Origin: Oleiagrimonas soli
GTDB taxonomy: Bacteria > Pseudomonadota > Gammaproteobacteria > Xanthomonadales > Rhodanobacteraceae
Reading direction: 5' to 3'
NCBI RefSeq assembly: GCF_000761445.1
Contig: NZ_KN196470.1
Span: 742,699-806,698 of the forward strand
Length of the DNA stretch: 64,000 nt
Positions 18,417 to 28,132 of this stretch are shown here, in pieces. Under the pieces are notes generated by a model. It was not told the origin of the DNA. It made no database searches and saw only the letters and a program-made list of their open reading frames with translations. Each line of letters begins with the position of its first letter. Position 1 is the first letter of the stretch. The position numbers were made by a program, and so were the translations under genes.

Positions 18417-18662
18417 TCAGTTGCCGAAAAGTTCTTGGGCCTTGGCGTAGAACTTGTCGATGGTGTTCACTTCGGCGGGATCAAGTTCGCCGAAGTCCAG
18501 ACCTGTATGAGATTCAACCTGAAGCACCAGGTCCATGCTGTCGAGCGAGTCGAGTCCGGCATTGGAAAAGTCCTCGTCGTCGGAGATGTCGACATGCTCG
18601 ACATCCTTGACCTGCTTGATACTTTCGATGCAAGCCTGACGGAAATCTTCTTTGCTGATCAT
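18417..18662 (-). CDS. Dedicated acyl carrier protein
   Basis: 81 residues, acidic, of normal ACP length. The phosphopantetheine attachment motif is LDSLDSMD with Ser39, preceded by the short conserved region DDEDFSNAGLDS. It differs clearly from a typical FabF-operon AcpP and sits 19 bp after the KAS III-like gene, so it most likely carries an acyl chain made for the amino sugar rather than serving bulk fatty acid synthesis. Confidence 0.92.
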   Translation of the reverse strand: MISKEDFRQACIESIKQVKDVEHVDISDDEDFSNAGLDSLDSMDLVLQVESHTGLDFGELDPAEVNTIDKFYAKAQELFGN

Positions 18663-18681
18663 GCGTATTCCTATGAGGGGT

Positions 18682-19608
18682 TCAGTTCTTCTCGAGGACT
18701 ATTGTCGCCCATGATAGCCCCACGCCGAAACCACTCATCAGGATCCGGTTCGGCGTCGTTTCGAGGCGCTTCTGGAGCATCAGCGGGAGTGAGGATGAAA
18801 CAGTATTTCCGGTCTCACCGGCCTCGAAAGGCACCTTGCTCGCAGGAAGCTTCATGCGCTTGGCCAAGTTTTCGACGATGAAACGACTACCTTGATGGAA
18901 CAGGAATTCATCGACATCGTGCACGGCGAGCGATTCCCGCTCAAGGTAGTTGCCGACCTGCTCGGGCACAGCCGTCATGCTGAACTTGAATACGTTGCTG
19001 CCGAGCATGTGCAGCGTACCGCCACGCTCAGGGACTTCGATAGAGTGGCCGAGTGCACCGTTGGTGCCGAACATCCCAGGCCGGCAGCTGTATATGGACT
19101 GCTCACCGATCCAGGTCACGGTTGCGGCATCGCCGAACAGCAACTCCGTGTCCCAGTCGTCAGGGTCGATGATCTTGGAATACGGGTCTGCGGTGAACAG
19201 GAGGCCGGACCTTAGTCCCTGAGCCTGCATGAATGAGGTGATCGTTGCCAGACCGTACACGTATCCCGAGCACCCCAGCGAGATGTCAAAGCAGGCAACG
19301 TCCTGACTCAGCCCGAGCTTCTTGTGGACGACGGCCGACGTGTGGGGGAGGCCATGCGCATCGGGGTTCTGGGTGCATACGATCAGACAGTCGACGTCGG
19401 CACGCTTGATGTCGCTAGCGGCCTCAAGTTCGCTCATGGCTTCGACGCACATGTCCGATGTATCCATGCTCGCCGGTTTCTTGGCGACCTGCTCGAATCC
19501 GATCTTGTCCCGGATGAACATCTCGTCCTTGCCTGCACGGTCGCGGCGGTCCAGGTTTGAGACACGCTCGCCGGCGACGAAGCTTCCGATCGCCTTGATG
19601 CCGATCAT
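18682..19608 (-). CDS. 3-oxoacyl-ACP synthase III homologue (FabH-like)
   Basis: 308 residues from ATG 19608 (MIGIKAIGS), which has GGAG 6 nt upstream; ATG 19614 is an alternative. The FabH catalytic triad is complete: Cys113 in SLGCSGYVYG, His238 in FLFHQGSR and Asn268 in ETGNTVSSSLP. The enzyme condenses an acyl-CoA with malonyl-ACP. Coupled to a private ACP and an acyltransferase, it probably makes a short beta-keto or hydroxyacyl group for sugar decoration. No ketoreductase gene is visible in the cassette, so a housekeeping FabG would have to act if the product is reduced. Confidence 0.9.
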   Translation of the reverse strand: MIGIKAIGSFVAGERVSNLDRRDRAGKDEMFIRDKIGFEQVAKKPASMDTSDMCVEAMSELEAASDIKRADVDCLIVCTQNPDAHGLPHTSAVVHKKLGLSQDVACFDISLGCSGYVYGLATITSFMQAQGLRSGLLFTADPYSKIIDPDDWDTELLFGDAATVTWIGEQSIYSCRPGMFGTNGALGHSIEVPERGGTLHMLGSNVFKFSMTAVPEQVGNYLERESLAVHDVDEFLFHQGSRFIVENLAKRMKLPASKVPFEAGETGNTVSSSLPLMLQKRLETTPNRILMSGFGVGLSWATIVLEKN

Positions 19609-20165
19609 TTCCATTCTCCAAAGAAGATCTGCCCGACATTCTCGCTATTGCTCAGAATGTCACCCTGATAGAAATCACCGATATCCCTGCTGTAACGGAG
19701 GACCACGTCCTCTTCGGGCAGATGCTTCAGGCGGGTGCGCACGAAGACGTACTTCCGTTCGTAACCGGGGTAGACGGCCTTGAGAAGATGTTTGAACCCG
19801 GCAACTAGCGCTTCGATTTTCGTGAACGGAACGACCACGGCCGGGATGCTGATTGATCGCGAAGCGATATCCAGTTCGAACTTCCCTACCAGCGCAGGTT
19901 CATCGTACGGAAGCGCCTCGGTGATTGGTACATCGCGTTCGATCACGAAAATGCGGCCCAAGGCGTCCTTCCATTCCGCGACTAGCTGATCTTGACTATC
20001 GGGGCGCACATCTGCATAGAGAACTTGCTTCCCCGTTTTCTGGTGGAATTTGAAGTCGATGTTCTTGACATCGGTCCCCCTAAGACGGATCAGGTCGTCG
20101 AAGAGTGAAGCACTCTGGAGGTACTTTCTGTCGCCTCGGAACTGGAATTCACGTTCAGTGTTCAT
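19605..20165 (-). CDS. Unknown protein of the acyl-sugar cassette, 186 aa
   Basis: Start ATG 20165 (MNTEREFQF) lies inside the end of the acyltransferase gene (11-bp overlap), and the stop overlaps the KAS III start (ATGA), so it is translationally coupled on both sides. No signal peptide or membrane helix is seen. The sequence is mixed alpha/beta with segments RLRGTDVKNIDFKFHQKTGK, VLRYSRDIGDFYQGDILSNS and a C-terminal QIFFGEWK. I do not recognise the family. Position between KAS III and the acyltransferase suggests a role in making, checking or delivering the acyl chain. Confidence 0.8.
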   Translation of the reverse strand: MNTEREFQFRGDRKYLQSASLFDDLIRLRGTDVKNIDFKFHQKTGKQVLYADVRPDSQDQLVAEWKDALGRIFVIERDVPITEALPYDEPALVGKFELDIASRSISIPAVVVPFTKIEALVAGFKHLLKAVYPGYERKYVFVRTRLKHLPEEDVVLRYSRDIGDFYQGDILSNSENVGQIFFGEWK

Positions 20166-21087
20166 CGCGGATATCTTCCATATATTCACGCATGACGCGC
20201 TTGTGTTGGCGTGCGAGATTGCCTGAAACATCGGCGCCGGCAGGCACATTCCTGACGACAACGGCACCGATCCGGACATTCGCGTCCTCGCCTATCTCGA
20301 CTGTATTGGAGATCGTCGCAGATGCGCCGATCCAGGTTCGTGCGCCAACGCGGGCTCTGCCTGCTATCAGCACGTTGCTGGAGATCGTGGCGTCATCATG
20401 GATGGTCACGTCATGACCGATCGTGCTCTGTACGCCGATATGAACGCGCTTCCCGATATGCGTGTTTTCACCCATGATGGCCGAACGCACGATGACCGCG
20501 CCGGCATGGATGAAGGCATCCTCACGGATTTCGATGCCCCCGAAATGAGGAATATGTCGTCGGTTGCCATGAATGGTCTTGGCGTAGAGGCCTTCGCAGC
20601 CGATGATCGCACCCGCTTCGATCACGACACCGTCGGCAATGGATGCCGGCCCCTCGATGACAACGCGAGGGCCGATGCGTACCTGTTTCCCGATTCGGAT
20701 ATCGCCACGAAGCAAGGCGGAATCATCAACATATGCAGAGTCGTCGATGCTGGGTGAGGTATCTGAAGTAACAAACTTCTGCATTGTGTGCAGATAGTGA
20801 TAGAGCACTTCCGGTTCATGACTGACGATCAATGCCTTTTTCGCGCACGGTTCCCGTTGAGCAACATTCTCTGGCGCAATGATGACGTCAACGTCAGGGT
20901 TGTCGATTGCGAGACGGAAATAGAACCGATTGACCGCCAGGCATACGATGCCAGGACGGCGGGTCCATACGAACCCGGTCTGCCGCGCATGCGAGAGCCT
21001 TTCCGGGTGATCGACACGGATGATTTGGAATTCGTCTCTGAGGCGGGCGAGCGTTTCGGCAATGCCGTCCTCCCAGCCCGATGTCAT
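20155..21087 (-). CDS. LpxD-like left-handed beta-helix N-acyltransferase
   Basis: 310 residues from ATG 21087, which has GGAAGAG 7 nt upstream. Residues 1-105 form an N-terminal domain as in LpxD. From about 113 to 300 hexapeptide repeats build a left-handed beta-helix (SIDDSAYVDDSALLRGDIRI, GVVIEAGAIIGCEG, MGENTHIGKRVHIGVQSTIG, ARVGARTWIGASATI). LpxD moves hydroxyacyl chains from ACP to a UDP-sugar amine. Next to a WecE aminotransferase and a private ACP, the substrate here is more likely the 4-amino group of a dTDP- or lipid-linked 4-amino-4,6-dideoxyhexose. The housekeeping lpxD would be expected beside lpxA and fabZ, which are absent here. Confidence 0.88.
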   Translation of the reverse strand: MTSGWEDGIAETLARLRDEFQIIRVDHPERLSHARQTGFVWTRRPGIVCLAVNRFYFRLAIDNPDVDVIIAPENVAQREPCAKKALIVSHEPEVLYHYLHTMQKFVTSDTSPSIDDSAYVDDSALLRGDIRIGKQVRIGPRVVIEGPASIADGVVIEAGAIIGCEGLYAKTIHGNRRHIPHFGGIEIREDAFIHAGAVIVRSAIMGENTHIGKRVHIGVQSTIGHDVTIHDDATISSNVLIAGRARVGARTWIGASATISNTVEIGEDANVRIGAVVVRNVPAGADVSGNLARQHKRVMREYMEDIRDEH

Positions 21088-21202
21088 GTATTTCTCTTCC
21101 CGCATGCGGTCATGGTTCATAGTCTTGTGGAAGGTGGCTTACGCGTCCTTGTGCGGGAAGGTGATCTTCAAGGCATGCACGGTTGTCATGGTGGTACCTG
21201 AA

Positions 21203-22141
21203 TCAGTCGTGCGTTTCGAAAATGGGGAATTGTTGCGGTCTCGAATGCTCTTCCACGAGTCTGCCGACATACTCTCCGACGATGCCCATGAAAAGCAGGA
21301 TGTTGCCGCATAGGAATGAGATGAGTACGGCCAGGGAAGGCCAGCCAGCGGCCATATGGCCGCCGAGCAGAACGTAACTGACGGTGCAGACGGCATACAG
21401 GAGCGAAGCGACACTCAAAATGATACCCCAGGCGACCATGAAGCGCAGGGGGAGATAGGAGTGATTGATGAGCAGGTAGGAAGCCAGCTTGATCAGCCGC
21501 CCTGGGCTGTACGTGCTACGCCCGTGTGCGCGCTCGTTGTGGGGTACGGAAAGATTGGTGATGCGGTCGATGGGCACGGAGGCGAAGATGAGTGCGGGGA
21601 GATATGCATGGGCTCCCGTGAATGCACCCATGTTGCTGGCGGCCCGGCGGGTCATGCCCCGGTAGCTCGAAAGGGCGAGATCTCTGGGCTTTCCGAGTAT
21701 CCGCGAAACCATCCATTGAACGATACGACTCGAGAGGTTCCGTGCTGCGCTGTGTTTTTTGCTAGTGACGATTTTCCCGATCACCATGTCGTACCCTTCC
21801 TCCATTTTCTCGATGAACCGCGGAATCTCCTCGGGCGGATTCTGCAAGTCATCGTCAAGAGTGAAGGCGTAATCCCCGGAAGCGCGCTGGAGGCCACACA
21901 GTGTTGCGTGATGTTGGCCCGTGTTGCGGGCGAAACGGACCAGCTTCACGCGGGAATCATGTTCATGAAGGGCCAACATCACTTCGAATGTCCCGTCATT
22001 GCTGGCGTCGTCAACGAGGATGATCTCCCAGGACGAAGCCACGTCATCGAGCACGTTACGGACGCGGTCGTATAGGGCGTTCAAGGTCGCCTTGCTGCGA
22101 AAGACCGGCACTACCACGCTGATTACGGGCTTGGTTGTCAT
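21203..22141 (-). CDS. Undecaprenyl-phosphate glycosyltransferase, ArnC/DPM1/GtrB-like GT2
   Basis: 312 residues. GT2 catalytic domain 1-230: ISVVVPVFRSKATLNALYDR, EIILVDDASNDGT, the DxD motif in FTLDDDLQNPPEEIP and YRGMTRRA. Two transmembrane helices follow (about 232-258 and 265-292), with the end GIVGEYVGRLVEEHSRPQ that typifies ArnC and GtrB. These enzymes attach one sugar to undecaprenyl phosphate on the cytoplasmic face. First gene of the minus-strand cassette, it probably loads the acylated amino sugar onto the lipid for flipping by the ArnEF-like pair. Confidence 0.92.
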   Translation of the reverse strand: MTTKPVISVVVPVFRSKATLNALYDRVRNVLDDVASSWEIILVDDASNDGTFEVMLALHEHDSRVKLVRFARNTGQHHATLCGLQRASGDYAFTLDDDLQNPPEEIPRFIEKMEEGYDMVIGKIVTSKKHSAARNLSSRIVQWMVSRILGKPRDLALSSYRGMTRRAASNMGAFTGAHAYLPALIFASVPIDRITNLSVPHNERAHGRSTYSPGRLIKLASYLLINHSYLPLRFMVAWGIILSVASLLYAVCTVSYVLLGGHMAAGWPSLAVLISFLCGNILLFMGIVGEYVGRLVEEHSRPQQFPIFETHD

Positions 22142-22377
22142 TCAAGTGCTCCATGAAACGAAGTTCGGCATATCGGATTTTCGGCGCCATGTTTCGGGTG
22201 GTCGCCGTTCCATGGCCATTACAGGACATGCCCCTTCGTTTCGACGCTGCCGAAATCCCTGTAATGATCGCATAGATGGCGTAATGCACGGACGACAATC
22301 ACGCTTTTCCGCTGCGGTCCGAGCGCTAGGTGGGTGAGGGTGTGGACGACGGAGGCGCACGCCGCAAAGGAAGGGCA

Positions 22378-23091
22378 TCAGGCGCGTTCGAGCACACCCG
22401 TAGTCGTGTTGAAGTGCAGACCGCATTCCTTCGGGGTTTCGTGTTCCCACCACCAACGCCCGGCACGGGCATCTTCGCCGGGCTTCACAGCCCGTGTGCA
22501 GGGAGCGCATCCTATGCTGGGGTAGCCAAGGTCATGCAGCTCATTGTACGGTACGCCATGCCCGCGGATGTAGGTCCAAACCTGTTCGTCCGACCATTCG
22601 TACAGAGGGCTGAACTTATGCAGGCCGTAATCGGCATCCCATTCCTTGCGTTGAGTGTCGTGGCGTGATGCGGCCTGCTTGCGCCGGAGTCCGGTGACCC
22701 AGGCGTTCTTGCCTGCCAGTGCTTGTTTGAGTGGCTGCACCTTGCGCACGCGGCAGCATCCAAGACGTTTGTCCACGCTATCGCGGAATGCGTTGTTTCC
22801 GTTTCTTTCCACCCATTCACCGAGTTCGATCGGGTCTGGATGCAGCAATCGGATCGGAAGGCCGTAAACCTCCCGGACTCGCTGGATCAGCGTATGTGTG
22901 GCCTCAGGTAGCCGGCCTGTGTCCATTGAGAGAATCTGGATGCCAAGCTCGTGCTTGGCGATGAGATCGATCATCACCATGCTCTCGGGACCGAAAGCGG
23001 TGACCAGCGCGGCAGGCGCAAAATTATCGGCGATATGGTCGAGGGTGGAAGCGGCTTCCCTGACCGCAAGTTCGATTTCGGATAGCTCCAT
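22378..23091 (-). CDS. cysH: Assimilatory adenylyl-sulfate (APS/PAPS) reductase, 4Fe-4S type
   Basis: 237 residues. Reduces activated sulfate to sulfite in cysteine synthesis. Beyond the PAPS-reductase fold (AFGPESMVMIDL at the nucleotide loop), it has the cysteine set of iron-sulfur APS reductases: Cys112-Cys113 in KRLGCCRVRK, Cys195 and Cys198 in SIGCAPCTR, and the catalytic KECGLH near the C-terminus (Cys223). Enterobacterial PAPS-specific CysH lacks the CC and CxxC pairs, so APS is the likely substrate. A TATATA-like element lies just before the start on the minus strand (around 23097-23104). The other sulfate genes are not in the window. Confidence 0.94.
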   Translation of the reverse strand: MELSEIELAVREAASTLDHIADNFAPAALVTAFGPESMVMIDLIAKHELGIQILSMDTGRLPEATHTLIQRVREVYGLPIRLLHPDPIELGEWVERNGNNAFRDSVDKRLGCCRVRKVQPLKQALAGKNAWVTGLRRKQAASRHDTQRKEWDADYGLHKFSPLYEWSDEQVWTYIRGHGVPYNELHDLGYPSIGCAPCTRAVKPGEDARAGRWWWEHETPKECGLHFNTTTGVLERA

Positions 23092-23188
23092 GGTGTTATA
23101 TACGCGTTTTTGTGCAGAGGATGCAGGTTGCAGTTTACGGAATGCATGGCATCCGCGCCCGGATTGTCCGGCGGATAGGGTTGGCGGT

Positions 23189-25141
<1,953 letters not shown>

Positions 25142-25345
25142 GCTCAATCCTGTAGACGGTGACGCGAGGAGGGCAAATCGAAAAGATAACAGTTAGCGGT
25201 ACTTCCAATCGATAATACTTCCGTACATACCGGTGGGCATCACTGGTCAAACAGCGCCGAATGTTCGGGCCGGAGTACACCTTCTGTACGAGTTTTCCCG
25301 GCGTGCGTGTATCGTGAATCTTCGATTAGCCACGGGACACGGCGG

Positions 25346-26170
25346 TTAGCGTAGACGGGCTGCCACCAGGCAACTAGAACCGAAACGCAGGCTTCGGTTC
25401 CTGGCAATTTTGGTGGCCTCCACACGCAAAAGGCGTGAGATGGTGCGTGTGGTCAGTCCCTTCCTGGTGCCGTGCGCGCGGGCGTTCTCTGCGTTCTTGT
25501 GACGGCCGGCACCGACACGATACGGCAATGCACGGAATGCGAGTTGGGGAATGACCAAGGGGGCGAAGAAGTAACTGAGGTATTCGATATCGAAATCGGG
25601 TTCCAGCAGCCGTCGCATGGTAACTGAGGTATGCCGACGGAAATGCCCCGCGTCTATGTCGCTTTGCGACCAGAGCCATGCATGGCACGGCACGGTCAGA
25701 TAAAGCATGCCAGAGGGTTTCAGAACGGGTTTGAGGCTTCTAAGGAACTCACGGTCTTCTCGGATGTGCTCGATGACATCGAAAAGGCCGATAGCGCCGA
25801 AACTGGATGGCGCGAATCCGCACTCCTCGAGTGTGGCGCAAAGTACGTGATTCACTCCGCGTTTTGTACGTGCGTTGAACGCACCTTCGTAGCCGGGTTC
25901 GAGCAGCACGACTTCATACCCGCGTGCCTGCAGCATGGCGGATACGAAGCCATTTCCTCCGCCGATGTCGAGCAGTGCCCCTTCGAAGGGGTGGTTCTGG
26001 ATTACATGCTCGATGCAAGTGTTGCGGTGGTTGAACCAGAACGAATCGTTTTCGATCTGGAAACACGTAGCGTGACCGTTTTCGGGATACGAGACATCCT
26101 TTTTATGCTTTGTCACGAAAATGCCGTGCCGATCACGCTGCAAGTTTGATCCGATGCTTTCGATATCCAT
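25346..26170 (-). CDS. Class I SAM-dependent methyltransferase
   Basis: 274 residues. SAM motif I is LLDIGGGNGFVSAM near residue 66, the acidic loop VVLLEPGYEGAF follows, and LFDVIEHIREDREFLRSLKPVLKPSG matches motifs II/III of UbiG/WbnK-type methyltransferases. A C-terminal hydrophobic patch (LSYFFAPLVIPQLAF) could bind membrane. The substrate cannot be told from sequence. Its place at the etfA end of the LPS locus suggests glycan methylation, possibly of a chain terminus of the kind that Wzt C-terminal domains read. Confidence 0.85.
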   Translation of the reverse strand: MDIESIGSNLQRDRHGIFVTKHKKDVSYPENGHATCFQIENDSFWFNHRNTCIEHVIQNHPFEGALLDIGGGNGFVSAMLQARGYEVVLLEPGYEGAFNARTKRGVNHVLCATLEECGFAPSSFGAIGLFDVIEHIREDREFLRSLKPVLKPSGMLYLTVPCHAWLWSQSDIDAGHFRRHTSVTMRRLLEPDFDIEYLSYFFAPLVIPQLAFRALPYRVGAGRHKNAENARAHGTRKGLTTRTISRLLRVEATKIARNRSLRFGSSCLVAARLR

Positions 26171-26234
26171 CTAGGCCCCTTCGATGGCTGGCATGCATGG
26201 TGCATGCTTCTGATGCAGAGTATTGCGGAATCGT

Positions 26235-27179
26235 CTAGCCCAGTGCCGCTTCGATCTCGGGAATGATCTTGAACAGATCGCCGACCAGGCCGATGTCGGC
26301 GATCTCGAAGATCGGCGCGTCGGCGTCCTTGTTGATGGCGACGATGGTGCCGGCGTCCTTGATGCCGGTCAGATGCTGGATGGCGCCGGAGATGCCGAAG
26401 GCCATGTACAGCTCGGGGGCGATGATCTTGCCGGTCTGGCCGACCTGCATGTCGTTGGGCACGTAGCCGGCGTCGACCGCGGCGCGCGAGGCGCCGACGG
26501 CAGCGTTCAGCTTGTCGGCCAGTTTGTAGATGATGTCGAAGTTTTCCTTCGAGCCGACGCCGCGGCCGCCGGAGACCACGCGCGGGGCGCTCTGCAGGTC
26601 CGGGCGGTCGCTCTTGTCCTGTTTGAGTTCGACGAAGCGGGTGTGCGCCGGCAGCTCGATGTCCAGTGTCAGCGCTTCGACCGGCGCGGCGCTGTCGCCG
26701 TTGTCGGCGGCCTTCCACGAGGCCGAGCGGATGGTGGCGACCACGGTATGGTCGGTCGGCGCCTCGACGGTGACGATGGCGTTGCCGGCGTAGATCGGAC
26801 GCGTGAAGACGTGGCTGCTCTCGACCGTCATCACGTCGCTGACCTGGGCCACGCCCAGCAGCGCGGCCACACGCGGCATCAGGTCTTTGCCGGTGGTGGT
26901 GGACGGGCCGAACACGTGGCTGTAGCCCTCGGCGGCCTTGGCGATCTGCGGTGCGGCGGTGGCGGCCAGCATATGCGCGTTCTCGGCGCGGGTCACGGTC
27001 AGCACGCGGCTGACGCCCTCGATCTTGGCGGCCTCGGCGGCGATGGCGTCGGGCGCGTCGCCCAGCACCAGCACGTCGATGGCGTCGCCACCGACGGCGG
27101 CGGCGGCGCTGACCACGCGCGCAGTGGCGCTGTTGAGTTTGCCGTCCAGGTGTTCGGCGATGACCAGGATCTTGCTCAT
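26235..27179 (-). CDS. etfA: Electron transfer flavoprotein alpha subunit
   Basis: 314 residues, FAD-binding subunit of the ETF heterodimer, which collects electrons from acyl-CoA dehydrogenases. N-terminal half [16 protein letters not shown]; the C-terminal FAD domain has the signature [13 protein letters not shown], then [24 protein letters not shown] and [18 protein letters not shown]. Co-directional with etfB 88 bp upstream; its electrons would pass to the ETF:quinone oxidoreductase at 30540-32156. It is the known right boundary gene of the Xanthomonas LPS locus. Confidence 0.97.
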   Translation of the reverse strand: MSKILVIAEHLDGKLNSATARVVSAAAAVGGDAIDVLVLGDAPDAIAAEAAKIEGVSRVLTVTRAENAHMLAATAAPQIAKAAEGYSHVFGPSTTTGKDLMPRVAALLGVAQVSDVMTVESSHVFTRPIYAGNAIVTVEAPTDHTVVATIRSASWKAADNGDSAAPVEALTLDIELPAHTRFVELKQDKSDRPDLQSAPRVVSGGRGVGSKENFDIIYKLADKLNAAVGASRAAVDAGYVPNDMQVGQTGKIIAPELYMAFGISGAIQHLTGIKDAGTIVAINKDADAPIFEIADIGLVGDLFKIIPEIEAALG

Positions 27180-27267
27180 GATGATTGTCCTTCGTGTCTC
27201 GTGAGGCTTCGCTCTGCGGGCGGCGCGATGCGCGGCCGGCCCGGAGCGAGGCGGAACATGCGTGCCG

Positions 27268-28014
27268 TTACAGCAGGCCCTTCTGCTTCAGCGCGGCCAC
27301 CAGGCCGGCGGCGTCCTCGACCATCTCGCCCTTGCTGCGCTTCGGCGGCGGGGCGTAGTTCGCGGTCTTGAGGTGGTCGCCGCTGTCGACGCCGAGGCTG
27401 TCGAACTCGATCACGTCGATGGGCTTGGACTTGGCCTTCATGATGTCCGGCAGCTTGATGAAGCGCGGCTCGTTCAGGCGCAGGTCGGTGGTGATCACGG
27501 CCGGCAGTTCGGCCTCGATGGTCTCCAGGCCGGCATCGACCTCGCGGGTCACCGTGGCCTTGCCGTCGGCAATCGCCAGTTCGCTGGCGAAGGTGGCCTG
27601 CGGACGACCCCACAGCGCGGCCAGCATCTGGCCGGTCTGGTTGGCATCGTCGTCGATGGCTTGCTTGCCGAGGATCACCAGGTCCGGCGATTCCTTCTCG
27701 ATGAGCTTGAGGAAGGTGCGCGCGGCGGTCAGCGGCTGCGGCGCGCCGTCGGTGGTGACGTGGATGGCGCGATTGGCGCCCATCGCCAGACCGTTGCGCA
27801 GGTGTGCCGTCAGGTCCGCCGGGCCGATGCCGACGATGACGACTTCCTCGGCCACACCTTTCTCGCGCAGGCGCAGCGCTTCTTCCAGGGCGATGTCGTC
27901 GAACGGGTTGGCGGACAGCTTGACGCCGTCGGTGGCGACGCCGGAGCCGTCCGGCTTGACCTGCACGCGCACGTTGTAGTCCACGACGCGCTTGTAGCCG
28001 ACCAGGATCTTCAT
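27268..28014 (-). CDS. etfB: Electron transfer flavoprotein beta subunit
   Basis: 248 residues from ATG 28014 with AAGGAA 7 nt upstream; an open frame reaches further up but has no signal. AMP-binding partner of EtfA. Motifs MKILVGYKRVVDYNVRV, NPFDDIALEEALRL, LGKQAIDDDANQTGQM and the family recognition-loop region with LPAVITTDLRLNEPR. First gene of the etfBA pair. Confidence 0.97.
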   Translation of the reverse strand: MKILVGYKRVVDYNVRVQVKPDGSGVATDGVKLSANPFDDIALEEALRLREKGVAEEVVIVGIGPADLTAHLRNGLAMGANRAIHVTTDGAPQPLTAARTFLKLIEKESPDLVILGKQAIDDDANQTGQMLAALWGRPQATFASELAIADGKATVTREVDAGLETIEAELPAVITTDLRLNEPRFIKLPDIMKAKSKPIDVIEFDSLGVDSGDHLKTANYAPPPKRSKGEMVEDAAGLVAALKQKGLL

Positions 28015-28132
28015 CAGCGATTCCTTCGATCTCTCGGGTTCGGGGTCCCGCAACCGCGGGCACCGTGAATTCAAACGCTTATTCTAACCCGAGTGGCGGG
28101 GAAGCCTGAACCGGGCTTCAGGAGGCCGAGCT

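Noticed and set aside
22056-22298. 80-codon minus-strand frame before the ArnC-like gene
   Set aside because: Low-complexity translation overlapping the real glycosyltransferase start; the spacer 22142-22377 more likely holds its promoter.
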